A stretch of DNA of 64,000 nt from Sitta carolinensis (taxonomy: Eukaryota; Chordata; Aves; Passeriformes; Sittidae): assembly GCA_032173965.1 (NCBI GenBank), contig CM063283.1:40669743-40733742 (forward strand), read 5' to 3'. Made by a program: the position numbers and the translations under genes. The notes beneath the pieces were generated by a model. The model saw only the letters and a program-made list of their open reading frames with translations. It did no database searches and was not told the origin of the DNA. Of this stretch, positions 1-12,300 are shown piece after piece; within the stretch, counting starts at the first letter, position 1, and each line of letters begins with the position of its first letter.

Positions 1-137
1 ATGGCAGGCTGAAGTAGAATCTCTGCTCTGGCACATGGACCACCTCCTCCCTCTCTTTCTTTGTGGCCTTGATGTCTGCAGGGATATTTCTCTCACATAT
101 TCACAGGTTGATTGTTTCCCCTCTGGTTGACTTCTCT
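1..137 (-). mobile_element. LTR fragment, long ERVL-like avian LTR (partial, window edge)
   Basis: Read on the minus strand, this piece has the order GTGAATATGTGAGAGAAA, then CCCTGCAGACATCAAGG, then a purine-rich block with GGGAGGAGGTG and CCAGAGCAGAGATTC. From memory this is the middle of a long avian endogenous-retrovirus LTR, probably the family that also occurs at 43777-44608. The element runs off the window start, so its 3' side is missing. At its other edge it abuts a CR1 fragment at about 139, which suggests one inserted into or next to the other. The family call is from recognition and the right boundary is approximate. Confidence 0.5.
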
Positions 138-138
138 G

Positions 139-480
139 TTAGAGAAGTCTTTTGACTTTCCTATCCCTGAAAACTTTCCCACACAAAACTAATACAAGGT
201 TAAAGTTTGCATTCCTGAAATTCAGGATTTTGACCCTGGTTTTTGTACTGCTTCCTCCTCTTAGTATCATGACCTCCACCTTCTCATAGTCACTGCAGCC
301 AAGACTGCCCCCACATTTCAGTCCACAACTCATTCTTCCTCATTTGTAAATAACAGGTTCAGGTAACAACCTTTTCTTGACAGCTTCTTGAACAACTTTG
401 GTGGGAAATTATCATCAATGCAAACACAGATTGCTTGTGCATTGATATGTAGCCATTTTAACAAATTTCAAGGTGATGAA
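139..480 (-). mobile_element. CR1 LINE fragment, ORF2 endonuclease domain (decayed)
   Basis: The minus-strand translation contains GSLGCSDYEKVEVMILRGG followed by RNANF, which matches the C-terminal part of the apurinic-type endonuclease domain of CR1 ORF2 (family pattern GGSLGCSDHEMVEF.ILRGGS...LDFRRANF). Further upstream on the same strand, in another frame, CIDDNF and a LLFTNEEE-like stretch correspond to the preceding part of the domain. Frames are broken by at least one indel and by stops, so this is a dead, old copy. No reverse transcriptase or 3' end follows; the downstream side meets an LTR fragment near 137. The repeated in-order family motifs make this firmer than a chance ORF. Confidence 0.78.
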
Positions 481-1109
481 AATTCTCCATGAAAACCAGG
501 ACTGATCAATGTGAGATTTCTTTCTGGTTTTACCCAATCTGATCTCTCTCTTTGAGGAGCCTGTATCCATCCACTGTAATACCCCAGCATGTCATGCATG
601 AGCATATAAAGTCATTAAGTTAAATTAAAAACATTCTTTCATTTATATGCCTTAAGTTAATAAATTTTAACAATTTTTTTTCTGGATTCTGCCCAGGTGA
701 AATAATGTATGAAATGTAAGCTTTGTCAAAACTAACTGCAAGTTATGGGAGAATAAAAAATGGCAGTTACTTAAAATTCTGTCACATTTGAGGATATTTT
801 TTGTTCACTTGAATGTATCTCACCCTACCAAAGGACTCTATTCAATAATCTCAATGTCCATAAAAAAGTGGTAGACACAAACCTGATACTTCTGCACCTC
901 TTTGAAGAAACAACAATATATATTCCTTGTTTCTGTTTTCTCAACACATGTAAGAGGTGAATATTCAACCTTTAGAAGTGAAACATGTGACTTCAATTGT
1001 TATGCGTCTTAGATTTCTAATCTATACTGCTAAAAGTATTTTTTTTTTCTACTTGTGGCTATGGACATGTTAGAACCACAATGTAAGAATATATTTCCTG
1101 GTAATAAAA
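481..1109. other. Anonymous AT-rich DNA
   Basis: No recognisable gene or repeat. A few moderately complex stretches near 490-600 could be more CR1 debris, but no motif supports it. Confidence 0.5.
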
Positions 1110-1113
1110 TAAT

Positions 1114-1180
<67 letters not shown>

Positions 1181-1186
1181 TAATTA

Positions 1187-1253
<67 letters not shown>
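1110..1253. repeat. (TAA)n / (AAT)n microsatellite
   Basis: About 144 bp of near-pure AAT triplets with one interruption near 1180-1192 (TATAATTAATATAAT). The long reading frame running through it on the minus strand is only the translation of the triplets (runs of Tyr and Ile) and is not a gene. Confidence 0.97.
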
Positions 1254-1254
<1 letters not shown>

Positions 1255-2057
1255 TAACTCCTTACTCAACAACCAAATATTTCTAATTCTTTTTAAAGAG
1301 GAACATTCAGTCAAAATAATAAAAACCCCAGAGAAAAAGATAAAATATACAACATCACCTTTTGAAACCCAGGGGGAAAAGATATAATCAGACCTACACT
1401 TTACTAAAAACTTTATCTTTAGTAAAAAAACCACGATAATATTATTTATGATGGTCAAAAAATAAGCAATTAACTTGACTCATTATAGTTATACTCAATA
1501 TACAAATAGATTTTTTGCAGTCTGTTATGAATTACTGCCATGCAAAATGTTAAGCTAAGAAAATTTTCTAGTTGTTAGAGAAATAGCAAATACTGCAGTT
1601 TTCAAATACTACCGTGAAAGTTTGACCTGTTCTGAATTTGAAAAACAAAATCTTATCTGAAGAACGGGAATCTATTTTATAAAAACATAACAAGTTAATA
1701 TAGCTACTGCTGAGAGTAGAATTTTCATAATAAAGTAAGATTTATTTTAAACTACTAAATTAATTCCAAAGAATACAGTTAATTTTCTGAATGTATTGGA
1801 ATACATACAATATTTGACAAGGAGAATCTAATTAAAATGAAATATCATTTGAATAATATTTTAATCTTACTTATCTCAATTGGGTAAGTATTAACATATC
1901 CTTTAATTTACATTTCATCCACTGATTTTATATGCAGTTTCTAAGAATGACTAATGAGAAATTTAGAGTAAGATACTATAGCGTTGCTGCACTTTTGTTT
2001 ATTGTCATATTCACAATAAACATAAACTCTTTATAAACTCTTTTTTTCTTATTTTTT

Positions 2058-2059
<2 letters not shown>
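1254..2059. other. Anonymous AT-rich DNA
   Basis: No gene, LTR or CR1 motif seen. Short A and T runs only. Confidence 0.5.

Positions 2060-2101
<42 letters not shown>
2060..2101. repeat. Poly(T) tract, 42 bp
   Basis: Uninterrupted T run preceded by a T-rich leader (TTTTTTTCTTATTTTTTTC). It could be the complement of a poly(A) tail of a minus-strand retrocopy, but no recognisable transcript body lies to its right. Confidence 0.95.
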
Positions 2102-2103
<2 letters not shown>

Positions 2104-4005
2104 ATAAAGAACAGATTTAAAATATCTACTAGGGTATATTTCACAATAGTTGCTTCTCAACAATTAGAAAGCCACTTTCTTTGTTCCTTTCTTTTTAAAA
2201 ATCAATAATATATTCCTATCACTCCCTCTAATGTGGCGGTGTCTACTGTGGATTACTTACTTCTTAGAATTTTAAGGAGTTATGACTAGCTTTATCAGTT
2301 TGATGCTGACTCATATTTTTTGTTTGATACAAGCATGGATAAAAAACTATTAGAAAATTCATTGGGTTATTTCAGTGATAAAAATGATGAAGTCAGGACT
2401 GGTGCAATGTAAATATTTAAATAAATATGTTTTGGAATATGCATGTTTTTTTTCATTAGTAGTGAAAGGCCATTTATTTAGGTGACAACACTTAGTGTAA
2501 TTGTCTTGTCCTGATCTGATTTTAGTTTCTTTTAGCTGTTCATATTTCACCTCAAAAATTCTGTTGTCTCCTCTCTTCCAATTGCCTAAGCCCCTAAGCT
2601 GAACATGCAGTTCAACTCAAGTAGGACCAGCATTTGTGAATTTGGACCCAAAGGAGCATTTCAAGGGGACCACAGCACAAGGGGAGTCAGGGATGTGTGT
2701 TAGATACTGGGAAGTTTTATATGAGCAATTTTTATAGTATTAGTAGTGGCACCTTTCTATTAAAACTAGAACAAATCAGATATGACTGCAAAAACATTGT
2801 AACTAAATCCTCACCAAACACCTCCTTTTTATTTTTTTTTTTTTTTTTCTTCCCCATTGATGTTGAACCTAAGGGGTTTTGGGGCTTTTTTTTTTTGTTT
2901 GTTTGTTTGTTTGTTTTTCATATGACTATCAAATCAGCCATGAGTTCTCAGCCACAGAACCTGGTAAAAAACCTAAGCTACATTCAGTGAGTAGAAACTA
3001 CTGCACTACTCCACCAAACTAATCTCAACGATGATAATATAATTTATAATTAATAAGGTAATTATATACTTAATAATAATCATATTTGACACCTTTGTGT
3101 TAATTATATTTTTATGTCATATTTTTAAGAATATGAGAAAAAATTATAATTCTTGAGGGAGGAAATTTTAACACTTGTGGAATGCTTAAATTTTTCCTTA
3201 TTTTTGGAGCAGCAGCAGAATAAAGAAAAAGTTATTTTTTATTTCAAAATCTTGTTGAAAACTGACCAGAGGTCACTGCTAACCTTGAGTACATTATTTG
3301 TGGATTCAGGCATTCAGTAACCTCCCTCTGACTCTGGGTGAAGTTCCCAGAATGTAACTATGCTACTGATTGTTCATGTTCCAGTGACAGTTCACCACTC
3401 AGTGCAGTCACTCTTTGGTTTGCCAAATTCTCTTTGCAGACTGCGTATTTCAGACATTTGGTAAAGAATTAAAATTCTGGAACTAAAACCAACACAAAAT
3501 ATATAATACATTTTCTAACAATGAAATTTCAATGTTATTTGCTCTATTATCAAAATCTAATATGCAATTCATAAAACCTTGTGTGAATTCAGTTTTTTGG
3601 AAAGGGGTTAATTAATTAATTGTAATGTAAGTAGTGAGAACAAATTAATTTATATTATAGTACTAATAAAAATATTTAATTATACTAATTCAAACTAAAG
3701 GATAAACAGAAATGGTCCTGGATAGTTCTAATGTGATATTTTAAGATGAAAATTTTAGCAGGTTTAATCAAAAAAGCCAGCAACAACAAAAACACAAAAT
3801 ATGTCATTTAACTCTTAGATACAAAGAGAATCCTGCTTACTCCATTTCCATTACAGTTCTATTATTTCCTAATATCCAAGTGTCTTTCCATCAGGTTAAT
3901 GAGTTAACTTTCCTTAAAATGATATTCACTAAACTAAGGTCTAAGAGAAACATTCTGTTTCCTTTGAAAGGTTTTACATTTGGTTTTACTGAGTTAAGAA
4001 AGGAG
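2102..4005. other. Anonymous DNA with T-rich and (GTTT)n patches
   Basis: Contains a T run near 2831-2848 and a short (GTTT)n array near 2897-2917. The rest is AT-rich. The short frame at 2697-2990 is driven by the T runs (poly-Phe) and has no support as a gene. Confidence 0.5.
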
Positions 4006-4594
4006 TGCTGGTTTTGGCTGGAATAAAGTTAATTTTGTTCAGAATAGTAGTTAGTATAGGAATATGATTTGGATTTGTTGATAACCCTGAGATGCTTTCA
4101 CTGTTGCTCAGAGGGCTTACACAGAGTCAAGACCTCCTCTGCCTCAATCCACTTCACCTGTGAGAAGGCTGGGAATGCACAAGAATCTGGGATGGGACAC
4201 AGAGGCAGCACTTGATCCAGACTAATCAAAGGGATTTTCCAGACCATATGGTATCACGCTCAGCATAAAAAGCTGAGGGAAGCTGGAAGGGAGAAGCTGG
4301 AAGGGAGAGCAACAGTTGGCATGATGGTGTTTGTTTTCCAAAGTCACCACTATGTGGGATGGAGCCCTGCTTTCTCGGAGATGCATGAAAATCTTCCTGC
4401 AGTTGGGAAGTGGCAAATAAGTTCCTATTGCTTTGCTGGGAATGCAGCTTTTTCTGTTTTGCTATTAAATTGCCTTTGTCTCAGCCCACAAGTTTTCTCA
4501 CTTCTACCTTTTTGAGTCACTTTGCCATCCTACTGGGTGAGAGCAACTGAGCTACTGGGTGGACTCAGCTGATAGCTGAGCTTAAACTGTGACA
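4006..4594 (+). mobile_element. Solo LTR, ERVL-like avian family (TGCTGGTTTTGGCTGG type)
   Basis: The 5' end reads TGCTGGTTTTGGCTGGAATA followed by AAGTTAATTTTGTTC. The middle carries the landmark CCAGACCATATGGTATCACG and CTCAGCATAAAAAGC (core promoter region). The 3' part has CTATTAAATTGCC (polyadenylation-type signal), CTCAGCCCACAAGTTTTCTC, and ends near CTTAAACTGTGACA. This order matches a common passerine ERVL-like LTR as I remember it. Flanks AGGAG and TTGGG do not form a convincing 5-bp duplication, so the copy is old or an end is misplaced. No internal retroviral region adjoins, hence a solo LTR. Related copies lie at 6839, 15165, 37426 (minus) and 60086. Confidence 0.8.
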
Positions 4595-6838
4595 TTGGGT
4601 GACACAGACATTTTGCACTATGCACTTAAAAGAAGACTTGGATTATTTCTTTTCTTTTAATACATATAATGTGACAGTGATTTAGAATGTATCAGAGCAT
4701 AATGGTCTTACCAAGTTCCTGAAAGGACCCACAAAGAATCTTCTGTCTACAAATAATTCTATTTTCTCTGACTGGTTCCAGGTCTGATTTGATGCTGTGA
4801 GCTCTCTGAGGGCATGATGGTGACATTGAATTTAGTTTTGGTTTTTTAATTATGTTTAAGGAATAGATAATGTATAACAAGAAATTTTTTTCTTGACTGC
4901 AGGGTTTTTTTTAAATTTCATGTTTATTTTATTCTATTATTACTCACTAGGAACCCCTCCACCCCCCACTGAAGTAAATATAAAAGACCCACTCACATCT
5001 TTTGGAACTCATATTTTTTCTATTTCTAGTTTAGGAAAAAAGAAAACATTTTAGAATTCTAGGAAGTCTGGGATCAGAAATGATTAAGAAATGGAAATCA
5101 ACTTTTTGCTTTATTCTTCACTCTTACAGTGTGCATATCTTCACTACAATTGGATAAAATACAGGTCTAGAAAAGTTTAATATATGAAAGACACAACTTT
5201 CTAATATTATGCTCATAGGCACACCAGATAGGTTTCTTAATTACAGGATTTAATTATAGTATCCATCTTTCATTTTATTCCTTGAGATTTAAGTGACATT
5301 ACATGAGCTCATCCATCATGTCATTCTTGCTCATCCTCCTTGGGTTTTGTATATGAGATGAAATATCACTTTAACAAAAAAAGGAAATTAAAAAATCTTC
5401 GACTAGATACATTTTATGCACAAATAGAAAAAATGTTAGAAAATTATCTGCTGAGCAATTTCCACCTAAGACAGGGATAAACACCAGGAAGTACAAGATA
5501 AATAAGAAAATTACAACGATTCTCACTATTGATCTATGGAGCAATTTATGCAAGGTAAAATTTTCTGAATAATGGTGATGATAACTCGTGAAGTTTAGGT
5601 GCAGAAGGTGCAGAATCTCCACAAAATGTAGTGATACGAATTTATAAATATTAAGATAACATTGCCATATTATTCAAAGGATAGATAGAAAACTTTTGTT
5701 ATAATTTTTGATCCAAAATATGATTTATAAGTAGTCAAAGTACTAGCTGAAGAACATAAAGTAACTGTTGTATAGAAGTTAAAATTGGATAAGAGAAATC
5801 CAAAAAGCTTTAGAATATTTGCTATAAAATCATTACTCTCTAAATACTGAAACCTTTAAAATTCTACTTTGGATCATTCCCATGCCTATAGAAGCTTACA
5901 TTCATAAGTGGGACAGTAAATATAACCTCCAATCTAGTGGTTTAGGTTAGTCTCTAGAAGACAGCCAGATTGTGGGAAATTAATTCCTGAAGCTGTTAAA
6001 AACAAGATCCTAAGCACCTTGATAAAAATCTCAAAATTGATGCTGCTTTGAGGGGAGAATTTGAACAGATGACTTCCTGAGTGCCTTCCAATATATGCAC
6101 CTATGGTAACCAACATAACTATTTGTATAATTTAATAAAAATGCAAAAAATATGATTAAGAGAGAAAGATTGTCCAAATACATATGTTTCCATTGGGCTT
6201 TAATTCATTTTAGGGGTCTAGTCAGAATGTGATTTATGACAGTGGAAGGACTTTCAGCATTGTTTTATAGCTCTATGTACAGCAGTGTTTTTAGTCTGCA
6301 GAATTATCAAAAAATCTGACAGCACAGTATTGCACAAAGAAGCAATGCTAGCTCATTTCCTAGAAACTTGCTTATGATGTGCTATGTCCAGAAAAATTGA
6401 TCTGCTTTGCTTTGTTGTACCTCTTCTGTTTCTAGCTGTGGAGTTTGTTCAGGACACAACTAGTTCAGTGCATGTCACTTCTTCATAAAATGTAGACATC
6501 TTGGCCTCTTTTGCTCAGTAAACAAGACAACCTTACCCAGCTTTGAATTCTCGATGAGTAAAACAATACCAAAGAAGTAAAAATGGTGCTACCATTACAA
6601 TAAAATTGATGACTAAAAGTTTTCCATTGACTTTACTAGAATTACACCTCAATAAAAATTAAATTAATGAAGAAAGGGGGATGTGAAGGACAAGAAAATA
6701 GAACACCTCTACAAAGGAGTCTAATTTTCTTAGAACTCTTTAAAAATTATATTATATTTGAATTATATTTTGGCCTGAGAGTATCTCCACTCACTTCCTC
6801 CTTATGTATGTACAGAAGCTTATGCAGGACTAGATCCA
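4595..6838. other. Anonymous AT-rich DNA
   Basis: No gene or identifiable repeat. A short C-rich patch (CCCCTCCACCCCCCAC) lies at about 4953-4970. Short frames in both directions lack any protein family signature. Confidence 0.45.
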
Positions 6839-6930
6839 TGTCCTAGTTTTGGCCAGGACAGGGTTAATTTTTTACAGTAGCTAGTAAGGGGGCATGGCCA
6901 GACCCCTTTATTGTGTTCAATAATGTTATG
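6839..6930 (+). mobile_element. LTR 5' fragment (TGTCCTAGTTTTGGCCAGGA type)
   Basis: Begins TGTCCTAGTTTTGGCCAGGA, then CAGGGTTAATTTTTTACAG and TAGCTAGTAAGGGGGCATGG. This is the U3 opening of avian LTRs of the TGTCCTGGTTTTGGCCAGGAC kind. Similarity fades after about 6930, so only the 5' end is present. It has the same strand as the LTRs at 4006 and 15165. Confidence 0.6.
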
Positions 6931-7099
6931 ACCAATCCCTGAAGACAAGAGTAACTAAGGTTCATGTTAATAGATCCTTTTGGGATGGATTAGAGTGAAA
7001 CAAACTGAATGATCTGTGTTTATAAATATACATCTATATGTGTAGGATTTATTTTAAAACAATTTGGTTGTAAAGGAAATCAGGTATGTTGCTGCTTTG

Positions 7100-7980
7100 G
7101 CTATTATCTATAATGATACAGCAATATAAAAACATTAAAATAACACAAAAATGTATAAGGAAAAGAAAGAAAGAGAGAATAAAACTAAAAAGATTTCATC
7201 ATCGGTGGATCCAGCAACAAGACCAGATTTTTGCAATTTTGATGTCTGTTCGACAAAGTGATGGCCACAAATCTCAATCCTTTGGGTCTTGGGGAAGCCT
7301 GTGAAACACAAAGTTTAGTGGGTTAATGTGCAGTTACACTTCCATAGGAATGTTCAGGTACCTTCCCTGAGGTGGGAGAGCTTTTTGCTCTCTGTTGCAA
7401 CACTCTGGATTTGTTCCAACATTGTGGCTGATACACATGTACTCTGGTGGAAGGCCACAGAAATGAGTCTGAGGCATGTGCGGGGGCTTTGATGGTCTAT
7501 GATAACTTCTAGGATATGGCAGCTGCCTTTCACTCAGCATAGTTCAGCCAGTTATGGCCCATCAGTAGGGAGAAAAATCCTAGGTCTAAGAGGGAATGTT
7601 CTGTGTGAATGTGACACTCCCAAGAGCAGGGATTTTTACAGTTGAACCCATTGTGTAAGGGAGGACTTTGGCATGATAAAAAGTAATATCCTGCCTCTTC
7701 ACGGTGTGGTCTGTTCTGCCTTCTGCCTTATCTGACTCAAAACCTAGAGCCTCCAGTGGTGGGTGCTCACTCCCCCTTTCTTATATGGCTCAGAGGTTTT
7801 CACCATCACACCCACCAAAATACTCCTTTCCCCATATCCAGGTGCTGAAAACACATCAGAGCATTCTGCTACATCTCCAAATGGCTGATCATTTTATTCA
7901 TGAACCAGTAACATTTCAGTGTCTTGAAGACACCCTCTTACATCACCTGCCAGGGGCAGGAGTAAGGGAGGCCATTTAAA
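7100..7980 (-). mobile_element. Unidentified degraded retroelement, protein-like frame on minus strand
   Basis: This block is less AT-rich than its surroundings. On the minus strand a reading frame from about 7540 to 7200 stays protein-like with only a few stops. It includes THFCGLPPEY and GTNPECC, giving closely spaced cysteines, and is followed toward 7100 by a hydrophobic stretch. The cysteine-rich segment followed by a hydrophobic segment could suggest an old retroviral envelope remnant, but I cannot match it to a named family. It is interrupted by stops and has no start or intact product. A recent host exon is unlikely because several stops interrupt it. Confidence 0.3.
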
Positions 7981-10900
7981 GAGCAAGAGGGCAATACTCT
8001 TCACAGTGCCTCACAATAATATGGGAACCAGAGCACAAGACTGATTGAGACACATAAAAAAGTTAACCCATAAAAGGGGAATATAAGGGTAGTACCATGG
8101 GACCATATCAAATATGGAATAATACAACGAAAAAAGGTCAAGGACACCAGATATCTATATAGATAGATATCTATATAGATATATAGAAATCTTTGGCTTC
8201 AGACATTAATACAAACCATAAATTCTCATTTAATTATGTTTAATGTTCTTATTGGTTTATAAGACAGAGTGCTTTTTCAGGTAAGTTTATTGTTTTCTTT
8301 CATACTTAGTGAGATTTCTTTGAAATATTCCAGAAATTCAAATAGCATTTTCTCTAGAATAGATTCATTTATAAGAAAAAGAGACTGGAACATAATTATG
8401 TAAAATTATATTTGGTCTCATATGAAAGCCAAATAACATTTTCCTTTCAAGTATTAATACATTGCATTTTAAAAGTTATTTGAGATTATGAATCTTTGGA
8501 TTGAATTGGAACCTCCATACTGATTTTAGTACCTATTTTATCTGATATATTTTAGTACGAGATCTTTACTTTTCATTTTACTTTTATGTTAGTCTAGCTG
8601 TAACCATTAAGAAAAAAATCTTATCTGAAAATTAATAATGATTACCAAACTTTTAATTCACCATCTCTTATACAAACCAAAGGTGAATCCCCAAACACCT
8701 CAGCAGCACAACAGGATTTTTGACATTTTCTAGGTGGTCTCATGTAGGAGATTTCACAGTTTCTCTGTTTACTAAATTCTTCTATTGGACTGTGTATGTA
8801 AAAATGCAGTGTAAAAATATAGCACATCTTCTCCTGTAAGGTTCATTAAAACTATGGAACAAGAACACAAAAGATCAGATAATTAAAACATATACCTGAT
8901 TAAGAGTTCCCAGAATAATTTCTATTTAAATATTTAGTTTTAATAAAACTTTAAATATATAACTTTGAAGAGAATAAAATAAAAGGTAAAAAAGTGGAAA
9001 AGTGGTAAATGAAATGAAAAGCAGTTGAATTTTTTTTATTGAATAATTAGAAATGAATCCCTAATCCCCATTTACTATTAATCTTTTTCTGCTAGTCCAA
9101 AAGTAATAATCTGGCGGTTTTTAAATGTTAAGTAATAAATTCTGAAAACAGGATAAAGGATCTCAATATTTATATTGTTTATCCTTCTTAATTGTTAATG
9201 TACAAACTTTCAAATTTCTTCTAGCAAAAAAATTGCATTCAAAACTTTTTTGTCCTTCTAATTTTGTATTGCAGGTATTTAGAATTTCCATTAGACTCAA
9301 AAGGGTAACATAGTAAAGTATATTTTCTAAAACCCTACGGTGTAGTATATTGCCCTATATCCAGTAACATCCTCTAGCTGTACTGTTCAATATCTCTTTT
9401 TTGACAAGATGCAAAGCATGTTTGTATCAGAAGTAGTAGACCATATGTATGCTTTAATTTTATTAAAATAACAATGCAAATTAATACTCTTCGCTTAAAT
9501 CTACATCATATTTATTGTGGAACTAAGGTGTTTATGACAAAATCTTTATTTGAACATTGTTATATTGTGAACAATTCTCTTTTTCTTTGATTATATAATT
9601 CTTATGGTGACATTTAGAGCAAAAACACAATAATTGGAAAGGATATAATGTCATCTATAAATCTTGCACAACATTTCTTTTCCTTCAATAGATGCAAAAT
9701 ATTTTTTTATTATATGCTAGGACTGTGTATAAATTGTTACATGGTATTTGTCAAGATAGCTCAAGATAAAACTTAAGCATTCGAAGTCATATCACAATTG
9801 TTCAGCATAATTCACATACTTTTTCAGAGACCTCTCTCCACAGTACTTTCCATAAAGCCAACATCTGAAACTAAGTAATCCAAAGACACTTTACTAATAA
9901 GGTTTACGCCTTGGGTAAATTTTAGTAAGTGAGTCAGTCCTATGTGCATATCCAAAATCTGATTTGTTTGGTTTTGCTCTCTGCCAGTGTGTCAATGGAC
10001 CAATGGGTGGGAAGTAGCTTGTAACCTTTCTATCAAATTTTATTCTCTCAGACAGCATCCAGGACATCCAGATTGTCAGCCTAAAGAGGCAGCCTTCTGT
10101 CTATACCTGAGTATCATTTGTTATAAATGCCGACTAGCATCAGCAGCTGATCTAACAAACTATATCTTAGGGAAATGTGCTGTAAAAAACTCTCAGTTTC
10201 CCATTCTTGGCACATCACCATGCAAAAACAATTTACAAGCTCATCAGATTTGTTCTCTGAACCTCTGACTCTGGCACAAGCCACCATTTGGGGCCATGAG
10301 GAAACTTAGTATCTGAGAAATGTCATAATGTACTGCAGAATTCAGATGATTCAGAAAAAATCTAAAGTTGTTTGACATTTCCTTAAACTCCTGACACAGG
10401 CAGAGAAGCAAATAAACAAAATGATAGCTGTCTTTCCACTATTACAAAAAACCAAATCTATCTAAAAAATACTACAACTGTGAAGAATGTCATTAGTTAC
10501 TGAGCTCTTGGAAAAATTATGGGTTCTTTTCCTGGTACTTTGTTTGGCATAAGGAAATAATCACCTCTTTCAAAACTTTTCTGGTATACTTGGTGGTGGT
10601 TCTGGTACTTGGCTAGAACACTGCTCTAAGTACTTTTCAAAATGACTGGTATGTACATGATGCCAGATAGGATGTCAAACAGAATGAGTAAAAGATGATC
10701 TTAAAGGCTTTGATTAAAAGTCTGATGTAGTCAATGGCAGATACATGTGCATTCCTAAGTAAATAGAGTATTGAGAGTTTTATTTCACTTATATAAATTA
10801 TGGATTACCTTGTGTTATCTTGAATGTTCAGTTTCTATTTGATTTTATGTTTGTGTAATATATTTCTCAAAATATATTACATTTTTCTCAAAAGAGAAAT

Positions 10901-11828
10901 AAAGAATGAGACTATAAGTAAGCAGTGACAAAAATCCTCACATTCTTTCCCAATCTACACTTGTGTAACTGAAAGCATTTTGAGAATTACATTTCCATTT
11001 GTCTCATTTTTTATTAATTCAGAAAACAATATCTTTTGGATTTGTGGCATACTTTCAGAATTACAGTCTAACTTATTTAGTGCCATCTCCAGTTATGGTT
11101 GAGCTGCAGAACTAAGGGATAGGGAAACAAAAATATTACTGCTGTCACACAGTAAAACACAAGAATAATGTGAAATATAAAGAAAATGTCATTTAAATGC
11201 AAGGTTTTGAAAGGAAAAAAGGTGATTGATGGCAGTTCTAAAGTCTACAAGGCAGGGAAACAGCTGGGAATTTACCAGTAGTTCTGCAATTAATTAGCAT
11301 ACAAATATCAGTATTTCCCTGTGTGGAACATGTGGTATAGATTGATGCATATATTTTGTAAGTCACAAAATTAACTCAAAGTCTTCTCTGCATTTGGTCC
11401 TGGGCTGTCAGTGCTTTTAACATAATTCAACTTTCTAATTAAATGCACTAACTACAAGTTTGTGAGATATTAATAGTCAAAAATATATTTGATATAGCTA
11501 TATTTCACAGGAAACTATTAGTGTTTTACTTTTCTTTATATATTAAAATGGACTGAAGATGCGTTAAAAACCTAATAGTAATAACTCTCTCGTATGTGCA
11601 TATAGTAATGAGGTTATTACTGTCATGTAGATACATTAAAACTACTCAAAATAACATATTGTTTACAAACTAGAAATGTTATTTTGAATAGCTTTCCTTC
11701 TGTCCAGCACTGCTGATTAATTCTAGTGTTTACATCTAGATATGAACTTTCCATAATGACATGTACTCTAGGCAATTATCAGAGACTGTTTCTAGGTATT
11801 AATTACTCTTTATTGTTTTGTTTTTTCA
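7981..11828. other. Anonymous AT-rich DNA
   Basis: No gene, LTR or CR1 signal recognised apart from a small TATC/TAGA repeat at 8150. The frame at 9987-10268 has balanced composition, but I see no domain, conserved motif or flanking splice pattern that would support an exon. Confidence 0.45.
8150..8186. repeat. Self-complementary GATA/TATC repeat
   Basis: GATATCTATATAGAT is repeated with a short overlap, so the 37 bp is both tandem and palindromic (GATATC and CTATATAG are each self-complementary). It is able to form a cruciform or hairpin. Confidence 0.8.
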
Positions 11829-11931
11829 ACCCCCTCCCTCCCCCCCCCACCCCCACCAAAATAACCCTACAGACACCCACCTCCCATCCCCCACATCCAC
11901 CCCCCCCAAAAAAAAAAAAAAAAAAAAAAAA
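11829..11931. repeat. C-rich tract followed by poly(A)
   Basis: Starts with CCCCCTCCCTCCCCCCCCC, continues with C-rich CACC/CATCCC units, and ends in a 24-bp A run at 11908-11931. The complementary strand has four or more G runs with short spacers, a G-quadruplex pattern. The short frame across it (poly-Pro then poly-Lys) is an artefact. Confidence 0.9.
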
Positions 11932-12216
11932 GATTGATCTTTTTAAGAGCACATCTGAAGTTTTGAGATAACACTGCATATTAAATTTTCATAGATTAAG
12001 GACTGGTATAATATTTAATTGTATGAGGTAGAGATCATATATTGGGTCAGACCAAGCTTGAATCTTGTTCAGTGCCTTGATTTTATGATAAAAAGGCATG
12101 GAGAACAAGAGACAAAAATAATTCCTGACAATACATCTCCTAATATCTTGTTTACCTTCAGCTGTATTCTCAACTTCAGGGACCTGAACCCAAACAGACC
12201 TGTGACATTCTTTTCA

Positions 12217-12300
12217 TAGAAACACAGAATCACTGAGATTGGAAAAGACCTGCACAGCTTAACACAGGACAACTACTTTCTGTGAGCTATCCACTTCTGA
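12217..12300 (-). mobile_element. CR1 LINE 3' end fragment
   Basis: The plus strand reads CATAGAAACACAGAATCACT then GAGATTGGAAAAGACCTGCA, the complement of the CR1 3' terminus (GGTCTTTTCCAATCTCAGTGATTC...). Similarity is clear for about 50 bp and fades toward 12300. A typical short, 5'-truncated CR1 copy; right limit approximate. Confidence 0.7.

Noticed and set aside
1030..1458. 142-codon minus-strand frame
   Set aside because: Most of it is the translation of the (TAA)n array into Tyr and Ile runs.
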